64,000 bases of DNA. Source: Stereocaulon alpinum (Eukaryota; Ascomycota; Lecanoromycetes; Lecanorales; Stereocaulaceae). This document shows positions 1-10,313 of the stretch, in pieces. Where the stretch lies: assembly GCA_018257865.1 (NCBI GenBank), contig JAEUBA010000047.1, positions 182,722-246,721 of the forward strand, given 5' to 3'. Each line of letters begins with the position of its first letter. Position 1 is the first letter of the stretch. The notes under the pieces were generated by a model, which searched no databases, had not been told where the DNA came from, and saw nothing but the letters and a program-made list of their open reading frames with translations. Both the position numbers and the translations under genes were made by a program.

Positions 1-1153
1 GCTGAGCGGAACATGCACGTCAATTCACCACCTGTACAGAGTTCCAGGCTCATTCATCCTTCTCGGCAACCCCGAGGGCCACATCAACCCCCCGAGCCAA
101 GCCGGCCTGATCGACCGTTGATAGCCGTTCCAAATGTTGTACAAGGCTGTAAGCGAGATAACAGACATCGTTCCATCCGAGCTGAAGACGTTACAGACGA
201 GTCGTTGCCGCAACTACAGTCTGGTTGTCGATTTCTGAATGTAGGGCAGTCGACTGCTTCAAGAGTCGAAGAATACACGGCAGGCATTTCCAGGATCAAC
301 GTATCGCCACCAGCAATATTGCCTGCGATAGAGTTAAGACCTCAACGTGCCCTTTCCCGCCGTGTACCACTCACGAGTAATCATCTGCCACACCATCCCG
401 AGCCGGCTCAATCGCTAGTTTTACTTCAGATGCAAGAAGCCGCTGCTTGGGGTTATGTATGATGTGAGTGATGCCAGATCTCATCAATATGCCACTATTT
501 GCTTTCTGCAGGCGTTGATGCAATTATGTGTTCTAGGCGTTCATAGATTGACTTCTTCTATTTCAATCATACAAAGTGAAGACGATAGCTCAGCCTGCAA
601 CCAAAACGCGCTACCTTGTGAAAATTGCAATGTGCTCGCTTAGCACATTCCTTGTGTTTCCATGTATGGTTCCAAAACCGCCCTGTGACTTTTACCCTAT
701 TTCTTGAGAGGAGAAAAGTGGGGACTTACCACTACCAGACTACACGACCCAGAAAATGATTCCAAAAATCAGAAGACGCCACAACATTCATGCATTCTCC
801 AGGATTGGGAGGTAGTGCTGCTCGGGATCGCCGTTATTTCGCTACCAGGCCACTCCACAAAATGACAACTTTGCTTGCCACAAGCAAGCTCGCCAATAGT
901 TGTAGAGTCCCCTCAATACTCATGAAAAGTAATCAACCAGCTGATTCTGAAGGTATCTGATCCGAATGCACGATTAAGTTCGAACCTCTTCCGTCATGCA
1001 CAGCCTTGTTTTTCGCCGCCACAACCTTCAGATGACTTACCCCAACGGTGCCAAGCATGGTGTGACCCTGTGAAGATTTGAAAATTTACAATAAAAAGAC
1101 ATGATTCGGCTCGTGCACTTAGCAATTGAAAGCCTTGAGCATAGAATAACGAG
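1..1153. other. No convincing gene
   Basis: Open frames exist on both strands, the longest at 13-462 on the plus strand. They overlap one another antisense, are rich in Pro, Arg and Ser, and show no domain, signal peptide or plausible splice continuation. Base composition is ordinary here, with no RIP signature and no recognised repeat. A truncated gene entering from the left edge cannot be excluded. Confidence 0.5.
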
Positions 1154-2140
1154 ATGTTGGAACGAAAGCTCTGCCTAGTACAAGACTGTCGCCAGCATTC
1201 CCCTTCTATACCAATATTCTTGCCAACTCCCATCCAAAGATCGAACTACTTGCACCACTCGCAGTATCTGTATCATAAGCGTTCGGTATGTCCCAAACCC
1301 GCTCACGTCTTATCAGTGAGCCTCAGATATGGAACATCTCGACCTGCATCATTCCGTTTCCTAGATCTACCATTAGAGATACGAGAGATGATCTATGGCT
1401 TCTGTCTAGTAACCAAAGGGACACTTCGAGGGGAAAGTGAGCTATCTACCGTTTCGCACGACTATGAAAAAGCTATTCAGGAACCCGTTCTGCTGTTCGA
1501 TGGACTACAAATCTTCCGTACCTGCCGCTTAGTCTCTGAAGAAGCACTACATGTGTTCTATTCCATCAATCATTTTCACTTCACCACTTACGGCCATGTG
1601 AATCAATGGCCGTGCACGTTCAAGAAGCACTTTGCAATGCTCAGGCACGTCAGCCTTGAGTTCATTGACAACGTCAGCTGGGCAGGACGACTTGCTCATG
1701 CGGATAGGAACAACGCTCAGCTACTCCAAGCGTTGTCTAGGTCGTGTCCTCGACTCCGGACCTTCGCTTTCTACGTCCTCACCAACCCATCCTACGGCCC
1801 TTGGACCCCATTTCACTTTGACTACTTGAGTACAGTGGTATCACTGGACCTCACAACATATGCACTCAGCTCGTTACGCGGGAATGCGGACACATTGAGC
1901 ATTGTCGCCTACGGTCGTGAAGATGCACAAGAAGGAATGAGGTCAAAGATAGCCGAGGAATCGGAGTGGAGAGAGCAGATACATGATGACTGGCCTCGCG
2001 TATCTATGTCAAGGAGACACCACGGTCGGCTTTTGAGACGCAGAGTCCTCCTGCCTATGGAGCAGATACGGGAATGGAGTACGTCTCGGTCGGCACACAA
2101 TGAGAGGGTTCCAGCGGATTTGGTTGGAGGGATGACATGA
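1154..2140 (+). CDS. 2EXR/F-box-like family protein, first tandem copy
   Basis: This 328-residue open frame carries the hallmark of the large fungal 2EXR/F-box-like family. An FRFLDLPLEIREMIYGF-type segment at about residues 67-83 is followed some 45 residues later by TCRLVSEEALHVFYSINHF, then RHVSLEFID and a late LRTFAFYVL segment. Members are usually 250-400 residues and their molecular role is unknown; an F-box-like SCF adaptor role is only a family-level guess. The next gene at 2530 has the same order of segments (PREIRLVIL, CEEAKAVFYSTNRF, KHVSLSFID, LRTFTLYLL), so the two are diverged tandem paralogues. The first 60 residues look unlike protein of this family, so the true start may be further in or follow a short 5' intron. 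Confidence 0.72.
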   Translation: MLERKLCLVQDCRQHSPSIPIFLPTPIQRSNYLHHSQYLYHKRSVCPKPAHVLSVSLRYGTSRPASFRFLDLPLEIREMIYGFCLVTKGTLRGESELSTVSHDYEKAIQEPVLLFDGLQIFRTCRLVSEEALHVFYSINHFHFTTYGHVNQWPCTFKKHFAMLRHVSLEFIDNVSWAGRLAHADRNNAQLLQALSRSCPRLRTFAFYVLTNPSYGPWTPFHFDYLSTVVSLDLTTYALSSLRGNADTLSIVAYGREDAQEGMRSKIAEESEWREQIHDDWPRVSMSRRHHGRLLRRRVLLPMEQIREWSTSRSAHNERVPADLVGGMT

Positions 2141-2529
2141 TTACCGGCCTAATTGGACAATGTCCATCTTCTTGATCTCTTTGTTGCCGTCATTATAGTA
2201 GCTCAAAGAGACAATAATTGATAGCCTTGGAGAGTATGACTATCGTTGTTCAATGCTATCGGCTGGACAATGAGCCTCTTCGAATTTGTCAATGTCCGAA
2301 GCTCTGCAAAACGATTGGAATACGTTATAACATATGCCGTCCTTGTTAGCTGGTCAACACTTGCCGCGTCAACACTCGTTACAGATATAAACTACTTTCG
2401 CCCCTTCACTTCAATATCCGGATCACAAGATCTCCACCATCAGAACACCATCAGACAGTCAACCACGCTACAGCTATCCAACTGTGTCTTTAAGACGACC
2501 CTCCTCAGGAAGATACAACCGGACTCAAT

Positions 2530-3729
2530 ATGGCCAACAAGGTCGTTGACCTGATAGGAAATATTCCCTCCCAGTCGCTGCTAGAGTACCTCAGTACTGG
2601 TCTCCAGTCGGAGGCTGAGGTGTTGAAGCCGGCCACTCGACTAGAACTAGAGATCATCGACATGACAAAAGACGTCCTATCAACATCAGTCACATCGTTA
2701 TTTGGGGGTCCTAAGGTAGCGTATCCTTCTTCGATACATGACATAACCGCGTCGCCTACCATCAAGGTGGAGCCTGGGGTGTCAACAACAAGCGGGTCCA
2801 CACTGGAGTCTGCAACCCCATTCTCACTGCATCGCCTCGACTCAATCCCAGATTATACGAACCCATCCCTCCTCCACCGCCTCCCACGAGAGATCCGCCT
2901 CGTCATCCTCGGTCACGTGTTGACAGGCCCTTCGGATGTGACTCTCTGCATTCCAAACGAATCGCCACGAACGAAACGTCTTCCCATTTTCGACGTCACA
3001 GCAATCATGCAGACCGACAAAGCATTATGCGAAGAAGCCAAGGCAGTCTTCTACTCCACAAATCGCTTTGATTATAACATGGAAGAGGTTTTCTTCCAAT
3101 GGCCTCCTCCATTCTTCGTGAATCTGCCATTCATGAAGCACGTCAGTTTGTCATTCATAGACGACTATCCGACGAGTGTTACGTCAAGTGAGAATTTTGC
3201 AACTCGCATTGACTGCGCTTTGGGAAGTCTGATCACAGAACTCCCTGAGTTGGCACCAAACCTTCGCACTTTCACTCTCTACCTCCTCTCAGTACCAGGT
3301 CGTTCCGACGACTATCAAGAAAAACTTCTACCTAATGGCGCGAAAACGGCTACAGCTCTCCGCAATTTGCGCACAGAAGTTGACCGTCTTAGCATTATAG
3401 CTTTCGGCCCTCCAGCAGCGCTACAAAAAGTTCGCGATACAGTCGCACCAAAAAATGAATGGTCCGTCAACACCCTTGAGACTTGGCCTCAGTTCAATAT
3501 CCCTGAGATGCTGTATCTTGCTATGTCAGAGCGGTTATGGGGCCCTGCCGAGGAGGCAGTTCGAGCGTGGCATCTCTGCAAAGGGGAACCGCGAGTGAGA
3601 AGGAAGCCTTTGGAGTGGGAGGAGGAGCTGTTTGGACTCAGTACCGGGTTTCCAGTCGAATCAAATGCCCAACACCGGATGGTGTTTGGGCGGGTCTCGG
3701 TACGCCGAATTCATAGAAGAATGGCTTGA
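2530..3729 (+). CDS. 2EXR/F-box-like family protein, second tandem copy
   Basis: This 399-residue single-exon gene has its ATG in a good context (CAATATGG) and a TATA-like GATATAAAC about 145 bp upstream. The family core starts near residue 114 with LLHRLPREIRLVIL. It continues with CEEAKAVFYSTNRF and KHVSLSFIDDY, and ends in an NLRTFTLYLL-RLSIIAFG module. The N-terminal extension of about 110 residues is not shared with the upstream copy and holds TIKVEP, which matches a sumoylation consensus. It lies 390 bp downstream of its paralogue in the same orientation, suggesting tandem duplication followed by strong divergence. The biochemical role is unknown. Confidence 0.75.
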   Translation: MANKVVDLIGNIPSQSLLEYLSTGLQSEAEVLKPATRLELEIIDMTKDVLSTSVTSLFGGPKVAYPSSIHDITASPTIKVEPGVSTTSGSTLESATPFSLHRLDSIPDYTNPSLLHRLPREIRLVILGHVLTGPSDVTLCIPNESPRTKRLPIFDVTAIMQTDKALCEEAKAVFYSTNRFDYNMEEVFFQWPPPFFVNLPFMKHVSLSFIDDYPTSVTSSENFATRIDCALGSLITELPELAPNLRTFTLYLLSVPGRSDDYQEKLLPNGAKTATALRNLRTEVDRLSIIAFGPPAALQKVRDTVAPKNEWSVNTLETWPQFNIPEMLYLAMSERLWGPAEEAVRAWHLCKGEPRVRRKPLEWEEELFGLSTGFPVESNAQHRMVFGRVSVRRIHRRMA

Positions 3730-4024
3730 TTGGCTTTGGTGTGGATCAAGCTTTCTGGTGAGTACTGTCTACGCTTAGAGTCGATTGCGTTCTATTCTTT
3801 TTACGACGTTCCTGTTTATGAACCAAAGCCACGTTTGAATCGTATAGTGTTGCAAAGTTCACCTTATCTTCTCAACTTCCCAGCACACTAATTTCCTGAT
3901 ACATCATACTTGTTGGTTTAGCATATGAAGCCACAGCAAAGCATGCCTTGTTGACTCAAGACCTCGTATTCTAGCTGACACCTAGCAGCAAGCCAGACTA
4001 TGTCGCCCATTACACCTTTCCGCG

Positions 4025-4267
4025 CTGGATACAGTGCGCTTGACGTGCAAGACCATCCACGAGGATGCAAAACCCATCATCTGCAGACCGAATCGAGTCT
4101 GCTTGACAATCGTTACTCCAGCTTTACATTTCGAAACGCTTCGGTGTCTCCATTTAGGAGGCAATGTCAGCATCGGCCACAGTTCAAAGAAAGTCGCCAA
4201 TGCCGATGGTGATATAATTTGTGTGGGTTGCTGGTTTCACCCTACATGTACTCCCTTTCTTCATTAA
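4025..4267 (+). pseudogene. Remnant of a third 2EXR-like copy
   Basis: A 77-residue frame contains LTCKTIHEDAKPIICRPNRV and then TPALHFETLRCLHLG. These resemble the 'TCR-EEA-VFY-NRF' and 'HVSL' segments of the two genes upstream, in the right order and spacing. No LP-EIR segment precedes it and the frame soon stops. The most economical reading is a decayed third tandem copy. An exon of a small spliced gene is the alternative. Confidence 0.35.
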
Positions 4268-4269
4268 GA

Positions 4270-5560
4270 CTAGCGCACGCATTGAAACGTTCATCGACTG
4301 AAGCAGTATCGCAGGCGATGACTGCACCATCAGGACAACGTGTCAAATGATGAAACAACCTTTACGTTGATGACATTAAGGGTCGAGTCTTGTGTCTCAA
4401 TCAATCCACATTGCACTCTATCAACACGATCGTTTCCTTTCATTTCCAGCTTGTTTCCATAGCGTTCAACCGTATGAGGGTGCAGAACAAGCAGTCTCCT
4501 ATGTAAATCTCAATCATTAGCAAACACTGGTTGATCTTCCTGAAGTGCTCTACCGACACCTCTCGTTCCTAGCTACGATCTAACATCCTACACCTTCCGT
4601 AGCAGCCAACTCACAACCCCTTTCCCTAAACTTGCTTTCAACACCCAAAACCGTGCCTTCTTCCACAACAACCACCCTGGTATCTCTTCTACCTCACCCA
4701 ACTCTCCCAAGTCCATTCGACAATTCCAAACCCCACTAAATCATACAAACGCCATGGCCTCCGAAATTCAAGCAACCACAACAGTCCCACCGCATCCCTC
4801 ACCCTCCTTTTCCCACCATCTATTCCCCCACCAACTTCCACCCTCCCACCTCTCCTTTCAACCAAGCAAACCCACCGGCCTCCCCCTTCCTCCAACCCAG
4901 CCCCCTCCTAAACCCCCTCTACCCTCCTACGCAGGTGCTATACTCTACTATCTCACCATGAAACTACACTCCACCAGCTCATCATGGCCCTACATCGAAA
5001 AACGGATATCGATGAGGTTATAGCGAGCGACTCGCATCACATTGCGTCATATCACTTCTCTTCACAGCATGTCGCATCGTATCGCATCGCGTCGTGTCCT
5101 TGCTTCGTGAATGCACGAATGCTCGAATGCTCAAGAATCGAATCTCAATCTGAGAAATCTCAGGCTACAGTGCATTTGTTGATGGGGTTTTGGCGTTAGT
5201 ATCGTGGGTTTTGTGGGGGGGGGGAAGGGGGGGGTTAGGGGGTAGGTAAGTTTGAGAAGGGTAAGGGTATGTAAAGTCGAGTACATGTGTGTGGAGGAGC
5301 TGGGACTTTAGGGGGTATTGTGGGGAGACTATGGGGTTGAGTTGGGGGATCTAAGGAGGGTTGGGATGAGTGGGGTGGGGGTGGGGGAAGCCTGGGGAGG
5401 TTGGTGATCTTGATTCTCGGTTTTATGCCATGTATTCAAGTCTGCTAGGAATTAAAAACAATATCACCATCAATGAATGCTCTTGTCGAGCTATTACTCG
5501 CGTACAGCTTACCTTATGCTATGAGCGTGATATGAGAGTAATCCTCGACACGCACCAGGA
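4270..5560. other. Pyrimidine-rich then G-rich non-coding stretch
   Basis: From about 4600 to 4990 the plus strand is strongly C/T-rich, giving proline-rich chance frames. From about 5200 to 5400 it becomes very G-rich, with runs of eight or more G at 5215-5236 and many GGGG blocks. I see no coding signature. The G-rich part could form G-quadruplexes on the plus strand. Confidence 0.45.
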
Positions 5561-5629
5561 TGACAAATTGCATACCTTACTTAATGCCATTATTGTCTAA
5601 TCACAACACAAATCCCCGAGTCCCTCGAA

Positions 5630-5991
5630 ATGGAATTCTCCGTCTCTATCTCAACACCTACTCTCTACCCAGAATCCAGCTCTCTCGACCCTCAAGTCTT
5701 TTTCCTGCAACTCCCAAACTCAAGCATGTACTCCCAACGTTGCCTCCACCTCCCCTCAACCCGTCTTTCAGACCTCCAGCAAGCATACCATCCGTCCATC
5801 TCCACGTAGTATATCTCAACCACTATTCGCACAGCGCCATACTCCCCAGGAACCCTTACCCCAACATCACAACATCGATAATGCGCGATTATCTTTCGAT
5901 AAACGGAAAATGGAATCGATGATTACTGTAGAGCATTGGCTTCGCTTTGTGTCAGACCTATCTGCATACGAAGAGGATCCACTTATGCAAT
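5630..5991 (+). pseudogene. Possible frame-shifted small gene
   Basis: Starting at ATG 5630 a frame reads into SSSLDPQVFFLQLPNSSMYS and LSDLQQAYHPSIST, then stops at TAG (5806). A second frame, shifted by one base, reads protein-like sequence from about 5802 (QPLFAQRHTPQEPLPQHHN) to MESMITVEHWLRFVSDLSAY and a stop near 5991. No GT-AG pair of normal intron size fits between them. A broken gene is therefore more likely than a spliced one. No family is recognised. Confidence 0.28.
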
Positions 5992-6777
5992 AAGTCAGCT
6001 CGTGACAGGGTAGAATTAGGAGTTTGTGTAGGGTTTGGGTATGCGGTGAGTAGGGTCTACGGGATTATGGAGGCTGTTGTAGATGATGAGGTGGAAGCTA
6101 GGTGGTGTGGAGGGAGTTTGAACCTTTGTTCATGGAGCGATATTGATCTTGTGGTGGAAATGGATGGATGCTTGATTATTGACTCTGGTGTCATATCGTT
6201 AGGGACGCAATAAGTGGAGGATGGTACATGGAGCTGTTGGATGTTGGGGATGTTGAGGAATGAGGGGCCAGATTTTTAGGGGAAGGGTATAAGTGTCGGC
6301 AGATGCGTTCATTAGTGGTATGTAATGTTCGAAGCGTAGTTAATGTTTCATACCACGACGTTCCTACCATTGGTTGTGCCATGCTGAGAAGAAAGATCCT
6401 TCGCGCATGATCTTTACGTTCCATTACAGAAATGCTACAGTCAACCCTCAATACTAAATGTTTTCCTTTATTTCCCAAGCTGTGCAGCCACCTAGTCCAA
6501 GTGAGTCGTGTCTAACAAGCACAGAAGCAGCGATGAGAAGAAGGATGTTCTTAACATTTGGGCTAATGCATTTGACGAAGACATTGAAACCTTTGAATGC
6601 GACAACACATGCTGCTTAGATAGGCGCAAATTGTTGGAGCAGACGTCTTTTGTCCTAACTATGACTTGCTACGAACCCGTTCCATTACATCCACATTAGA
6701 TCGATCGAAACTCATCCCATTCCATTATATCCACATTGGATCCATCGAAACTCATCCCCTATCCTCAGACCTGCCTT

Positions 6778-7596
6778 CTATTCTTCCCGATCTACCGTCA
6801 GGTCAACGAACACATGTTGCTTCCGACATGACTGTGCGCGCCTCATCATCTTCCTATCGGGACCACAATAGCCCAATGCGCTATCATACTCAAACGCTCT
6901 CAGATATACGTCCTCCTCTTCGTCAGCGTCAGGTCCAAAGTACCCCATTGCGAAATCGAAATCGACTTCTGTAGGCGAACACGGTTCCGATTCGGGCTGC
7001 ATCGACGAGTGGTTCTCGGGGGGAGCTGGTCCGAAGCAATTTATTGCGGTGGCGTATTCGGACGGTGTTAGCTCTGTTAGGGAGGCTGTGTCGGACATGT
7101 TGTATTCTTCAAACATGTTGTCTTCTCCGAGCTCAGGATCAGGTGCAGAGTACCCCATTGCGAAATCGTAATCGACTTCTGTGGGAGACCATGATTCTGA
7201 TATGACCGATGCCTCGTCTTCGAGCTCCGTATACAACATCACACGATCGGAACTAGGCTCTAACATCGTAGCTGAAGTCGAATCCACGTTAGAAAACTCG
7301 GATGAATCGTCGGCTGTTAGGTCGACGACTTCGGGTTCCCATAGGGAGACTGAGATTGAGATGTTGGCTGTAAAGGCGATAATTTCGGCTTCGGATGGCG
7401 AAGCTGGGGATGGGATGGTGTTGTTGGTGGACATGTTGCTTGGGTTTGGAGTGTAGCGGACCAGAACAGGGTGTACCTCGATCGAGGTTTGCGATGGTTG
7501 GAGGCTTGGTCGAACGGATGGTGGAATGGTTGAGGTTCGAGAGTCTGTGGAAGGCGATTGTTGACTTATATTTGAGGACAGAATGTTGAACATCAA
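6778..7596 (-). CDS. Acidic protein with two SUMO-interacting-type motifs and internal repeats
   Basis: The 272-residue frame is acidic and low in predicted order. EVVDLTADDSS at about residues 89-99 and VFVDLTVDREE at the extreme C-terminus (262-272) both match the hydrophobic-x-D-L-T core plus acidic tail of SUMO-interacting motifs. Between them lie repeats: SPTEVDYDFAMGYSAPD (137-153), SPTEVDFDFAMGYFGPD (207-223) and a shorter FEYDSALGYCGPD (235-247). I recognise no catalytic domain such as a RING. An internal ATG at about residue 55 is an alternative start. A role in binding SUMO or sumoylated partners is inference from the motifs only. Confidence 0.6.
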   Translation of the reverse strand: MMFNILSSNISQQSPSTDSRTSTIPPSVRPSLQPSQTSIEVHPVLVRYTPNPSNMSTNNTIPSPASPSEAEIIAFTANISISVSLWEPEVVDLTADDSSEFSNVDSTSATMLEPSSDRVMLYTELEDEASVISESWSPTEVDYDFAMGYSAPDPELGEDNMFEEYNMSDTASLTELTPSEYATAINCFGPAPPENHSSMQPESEPCSPTEVDFDFAMGYFGPDADEEEDVYLRAFEYDSALGYCGPDRKMMRRAQSCRKQHVFVDLTVDREE

Positions 7597-8323
7597 TTGA
7601 TTACTTCTTGGAATACCAAGTCCGAAACAAAGACATTGTCGAACGGCCCTTGCGACTATTCTTTGTCGTAAAGTTCAATTGATGGTCCATTATCAAAGAT
7701 TGGCTTTATTGTAAAGATCAATTGCTGGTTGTTGATTCAGGTTGAAGGGCAAAAGTTCGGCGATTACATTACACATTAAAGTGGCGAAAGTGTTCCTGTT
7801 TTGGACCGCTGGAGCAAACCGTCTAATGGGTCCTATTGCAGCAGAGATTGCTCGGGATATTGAGATGACAAGGAGCACTAACGTAGCATCAATCATCCTC
7901 GAGTGAGTGAATTCCATCGTAATCTTCCAACATGAAAGAAGGCAGCTATCGCACGATGGACAGTCACTCCAACTACCTGTGCCCTCCACTCAGCAACGTT
8001 GTTTGTTTCGATTTGCTGAATGTCGTTGATCGTGGCTCGTTTGCCCGTTGTTCATGTGCGGTATCCTTATATAGATCGAACGCAGCTTGCTTGATCTCGA
8101 TCAACAAGGAATGGCTTGATAGTTGCGCGTAATACAGTTCGCGCTAGTCTTTTGGATGTTTGGCCACTGGACACAAGATCTTCGAACCGCCGCCTACGAT
8201 CTGATAGCGAAGATATAAGAAGCTCACATACGCACTCTCAAGGACCGACTCACCTGCTCAATTTCTCCTAAAATAACCACCAGCGACTCTGGGCTTGGAA
8301 CCGAAATACGCATTAGCTCAAAC

Positions 8324-9649
8324 ATGTCCACCACATCTCAGCCTACCATGTTACCCAGTCTTGCTTCAACCCTCCTACCCTATATTCACTACTCTCTCGA
8401 GAATCCCACAGCACAGAGTTTTCAGCACTTGCTAACCTTGATCGGCCCCAGAATCCAATGGATCGACTTCCAAAACGAAGTCCTCCGCCAACTAGGTCTA
8501 TATTTCGGGACCGTGAACAAGTCCCGAGCGACTGTACGTCGAAAGATCCTGGGCGACTGGCTAGTGACATTCGACGAACATTGGATCTGGCAGCAACAGC
8601 AGATAGAGGACGTCAAGGACGCGCTGAAGTATTTAGCTAGCGCTCGAACGACATTGAAGAGCGTGCCGTCCATGAAACAATCCGAGTGGCAGAGGGATTT
8701 AGAGATCTACAACAGTCACTTGGAAAAGTGGACAGTGGGAATGGGGCACCCCACGATCGAAACTTATCGTTTCGTTGACAAAACTGTTTTTTATACGCCA
8801 GCCGTTGACAGCAACGCCCACACAATTCTTATACATACAAGACCCGAACTCTTGAGGCCTGGAGTGTTAATGTCAAGATACATGAATCTAAACCCTGTAA
8901 AAAGAAGGGAGGTTTTTGTTTTAGCTATTGAATTGTGGGAGATATGCCGAGGCAGAGAAGCTACGTCTCCTGAGTTCGTGGAGGCCCATAAGCAGCTGGT
9001 CCTGCTGTGTGCAGATTGTAGTGCGGCTGTGACACAGTGTTCAGCTACCGGAGACCCAAGGTTGGAAGCTAATGTGGTAGATCGAGGTATGGGTGCTACG
9101 CGAACAGTACCAAGTGTACACGATTCTGAGATGACAGATCAATCTATACATGCTGCGCGAGGCGTTCAGGATACCAACATACCCGAAGAAGCCCCAGCTA
9201 CTGCACAAAGAGTACCGGGTCTCCAGCATACTAATGTGGCGGACCAAACTGAAAGCGCCGCGCGAGTAGTACCAAGCGTCAACGATACTGAGATGACAGA
9301 TCAACCCACAGGCGCTGCACAAAACGTGCTGGATACCGAGGATACCAATATGGAAAGTCAAGACACAGCGACTTCACCACAAGCATCGGGCATTCACGAT
9401 ATCAATATCCCCGAACAATCTCCAGCTACCTTACCAACAGTACAGCCGTCTCTGAATCTTGACATGACAGAAGAAGATATAGAAGCCGCAAACATACTAG
9501 TAAGCATGAAGCACGATACGAGACATTTACGACAATTGCAAGATCAACACGCGGAAATGGATGAGGATGAAGATGCCATCCTCAATAAAGCTATCATAGA
9601 GACAGTGAGGGGGATGAATGCGCGTATTGCAAGGGATGCTGGGGAGTAG
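8324..9649 (+). CDS. Unrecognised family protein, copy A, with C-terminal tandem repeats
   Basis: The 441-residue single-exon gene has ATG in the context AAACATGTCC. The N-terminal 230 residues look like an ordered, mostly helical domain with no family I can name. It matches the product of the minus-strand gene at 13288-14376 segment by segment: IQWIDFQNEVLRQLG with LRWVELNRCILQQHG, the following ATVRRKILGDWL with KTIRSIVVSSWL, and HWIWQQQQI with HALWQEKRL. Residues of about 250-385 consist of roughly seven degenerate 19-20-residue repeats with the pattern 'VPSVxDTEMTDQxxxAA'. The C-terminus is charged (MDEDEDAILNKAI). The two copies flank a broken MFS gene. Cellular role is unknown. Confidence 0.65.
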   Translation: MSTTSQPTMLPSLASTLLPYIHYSLENPTAQSFQHLLTLIGPRIQWIDFQNEVLRQLGLYFGTVNKSRATVRRKILGDWLVTFDEHWIWQQQQIEDVKDALKYLASARTTLKSVPSMKQSEWQRDLEIYNSHLEKWTVGMGHPTIETYRFVDKTVFYTPAVDSNAHTILIHTRPELLRPGVLMSRYMNLNPVKRREVFVLAIELWEICRGREATSPEFVEAHKQLVLLCADCSAAVTQCSATGDPRLEANVVDRGMGATRTVPSVHDSEMTDQSIHAARGVQDTNIPEEAPATAQRVPGLQHTNVADQTESAARVVPSVNDTEMTDQPTGAAQNVLDTEDTNMESQDTATSPQASGIHDINIPEQSPATLPTVQPSLNLDMTEEDIEAANILVSMKHDTRHLRQLQDQHAEMDEDEDAILNKAIIETVRGMNARIARDAGE

Positions 9650-9702
9650 GTTTGGGGGGTGGGTTTTGGGTTGGGATGGTGGGTATTGATGGAGTTGGGG
9701 GA

Positions 9703-9956
9703 GATGGAATCATAGACCTGACAGACCAAGATATAGAAGCCGCACATATACTAGTAAGTATGAAGAATGATGCGAGACATTCATAACAATCGCAAGACAA
9801 AGCTGCGGAAACGGATGAAGATGAAGACGATAGAGCTATCAGGGAGACAGTAAGGGGGATTAATGCGCGTCTTGCTCGGGATGCGAAGAATGCGAGGGGT
9901 GCACGGGATTGCGCTGCACAGCTTGGAGAGTTAGATATCCATTGTTCTCTAATTTA
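9703..9956 (+). pseudogene. Duplicated, broken copy of the copy-A C-terminus
   Basis: About 245 bp downstream, the plus strand repeats the last coding stretch of the preceding gene. 'IDLTDQDIEAAHILVSMK' matches 'LDMTEEDIEAANILVSMK', and 'AIRETVRGINARLARDA' matches 'IIETVRGMNARIARDA'. The nucleotide similarity spans about 9458-9635 versus 9703-9885. The copy has a TAA inside (after the DARHS codons) and no start, so it is a non-functional tandem duplication. Read on, the duplicated frame ends at a TAA near 9956. Confidence 0.6.
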
Positions 9957-10313
9957 AACCCTTACGCATCTTGGGCGCGGAACAAGTGGGCGATTATAGT
10001 GGGATGTTGGAATTGTGAGGGGATGATGAGGTGAGGTTTGCTCAGAAGATATTTGGGGGTGGAGGAGTGAGATGTGTTTGGTGTAGGCAGGTATATGGTT
10101 TCGGCGTTTGGATCTAAGAGGTTAATTTGGACTTGGGAGATCAGAGTGTAGACAGTGATTGTTTGATGACATGTTCTATTAGAGTGGAGATCTTCTTGAA
10201 GATGCGCAAGCAGACCGCATCTATGCTCAGTTCATCCCACGTCTGCGAACGCCGTCTCCGAAGCGCAAGCGATGAAACTTGTATCACGCTCACAAATAGC
10301 TAGCTAGCCAAAT

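Noticed and set aside
13..462. 149-residue plus-strand frame at the left edge
   Set aside because: Pro/Arg/Ser-rich, overlapped by antisense frames, no domain or signal; looks like chance.
4754..5023. Proline-rich 89-residue frame
   Set aside because: Arises from a C/T-rich stretch; no conserved motif and composition explains it.
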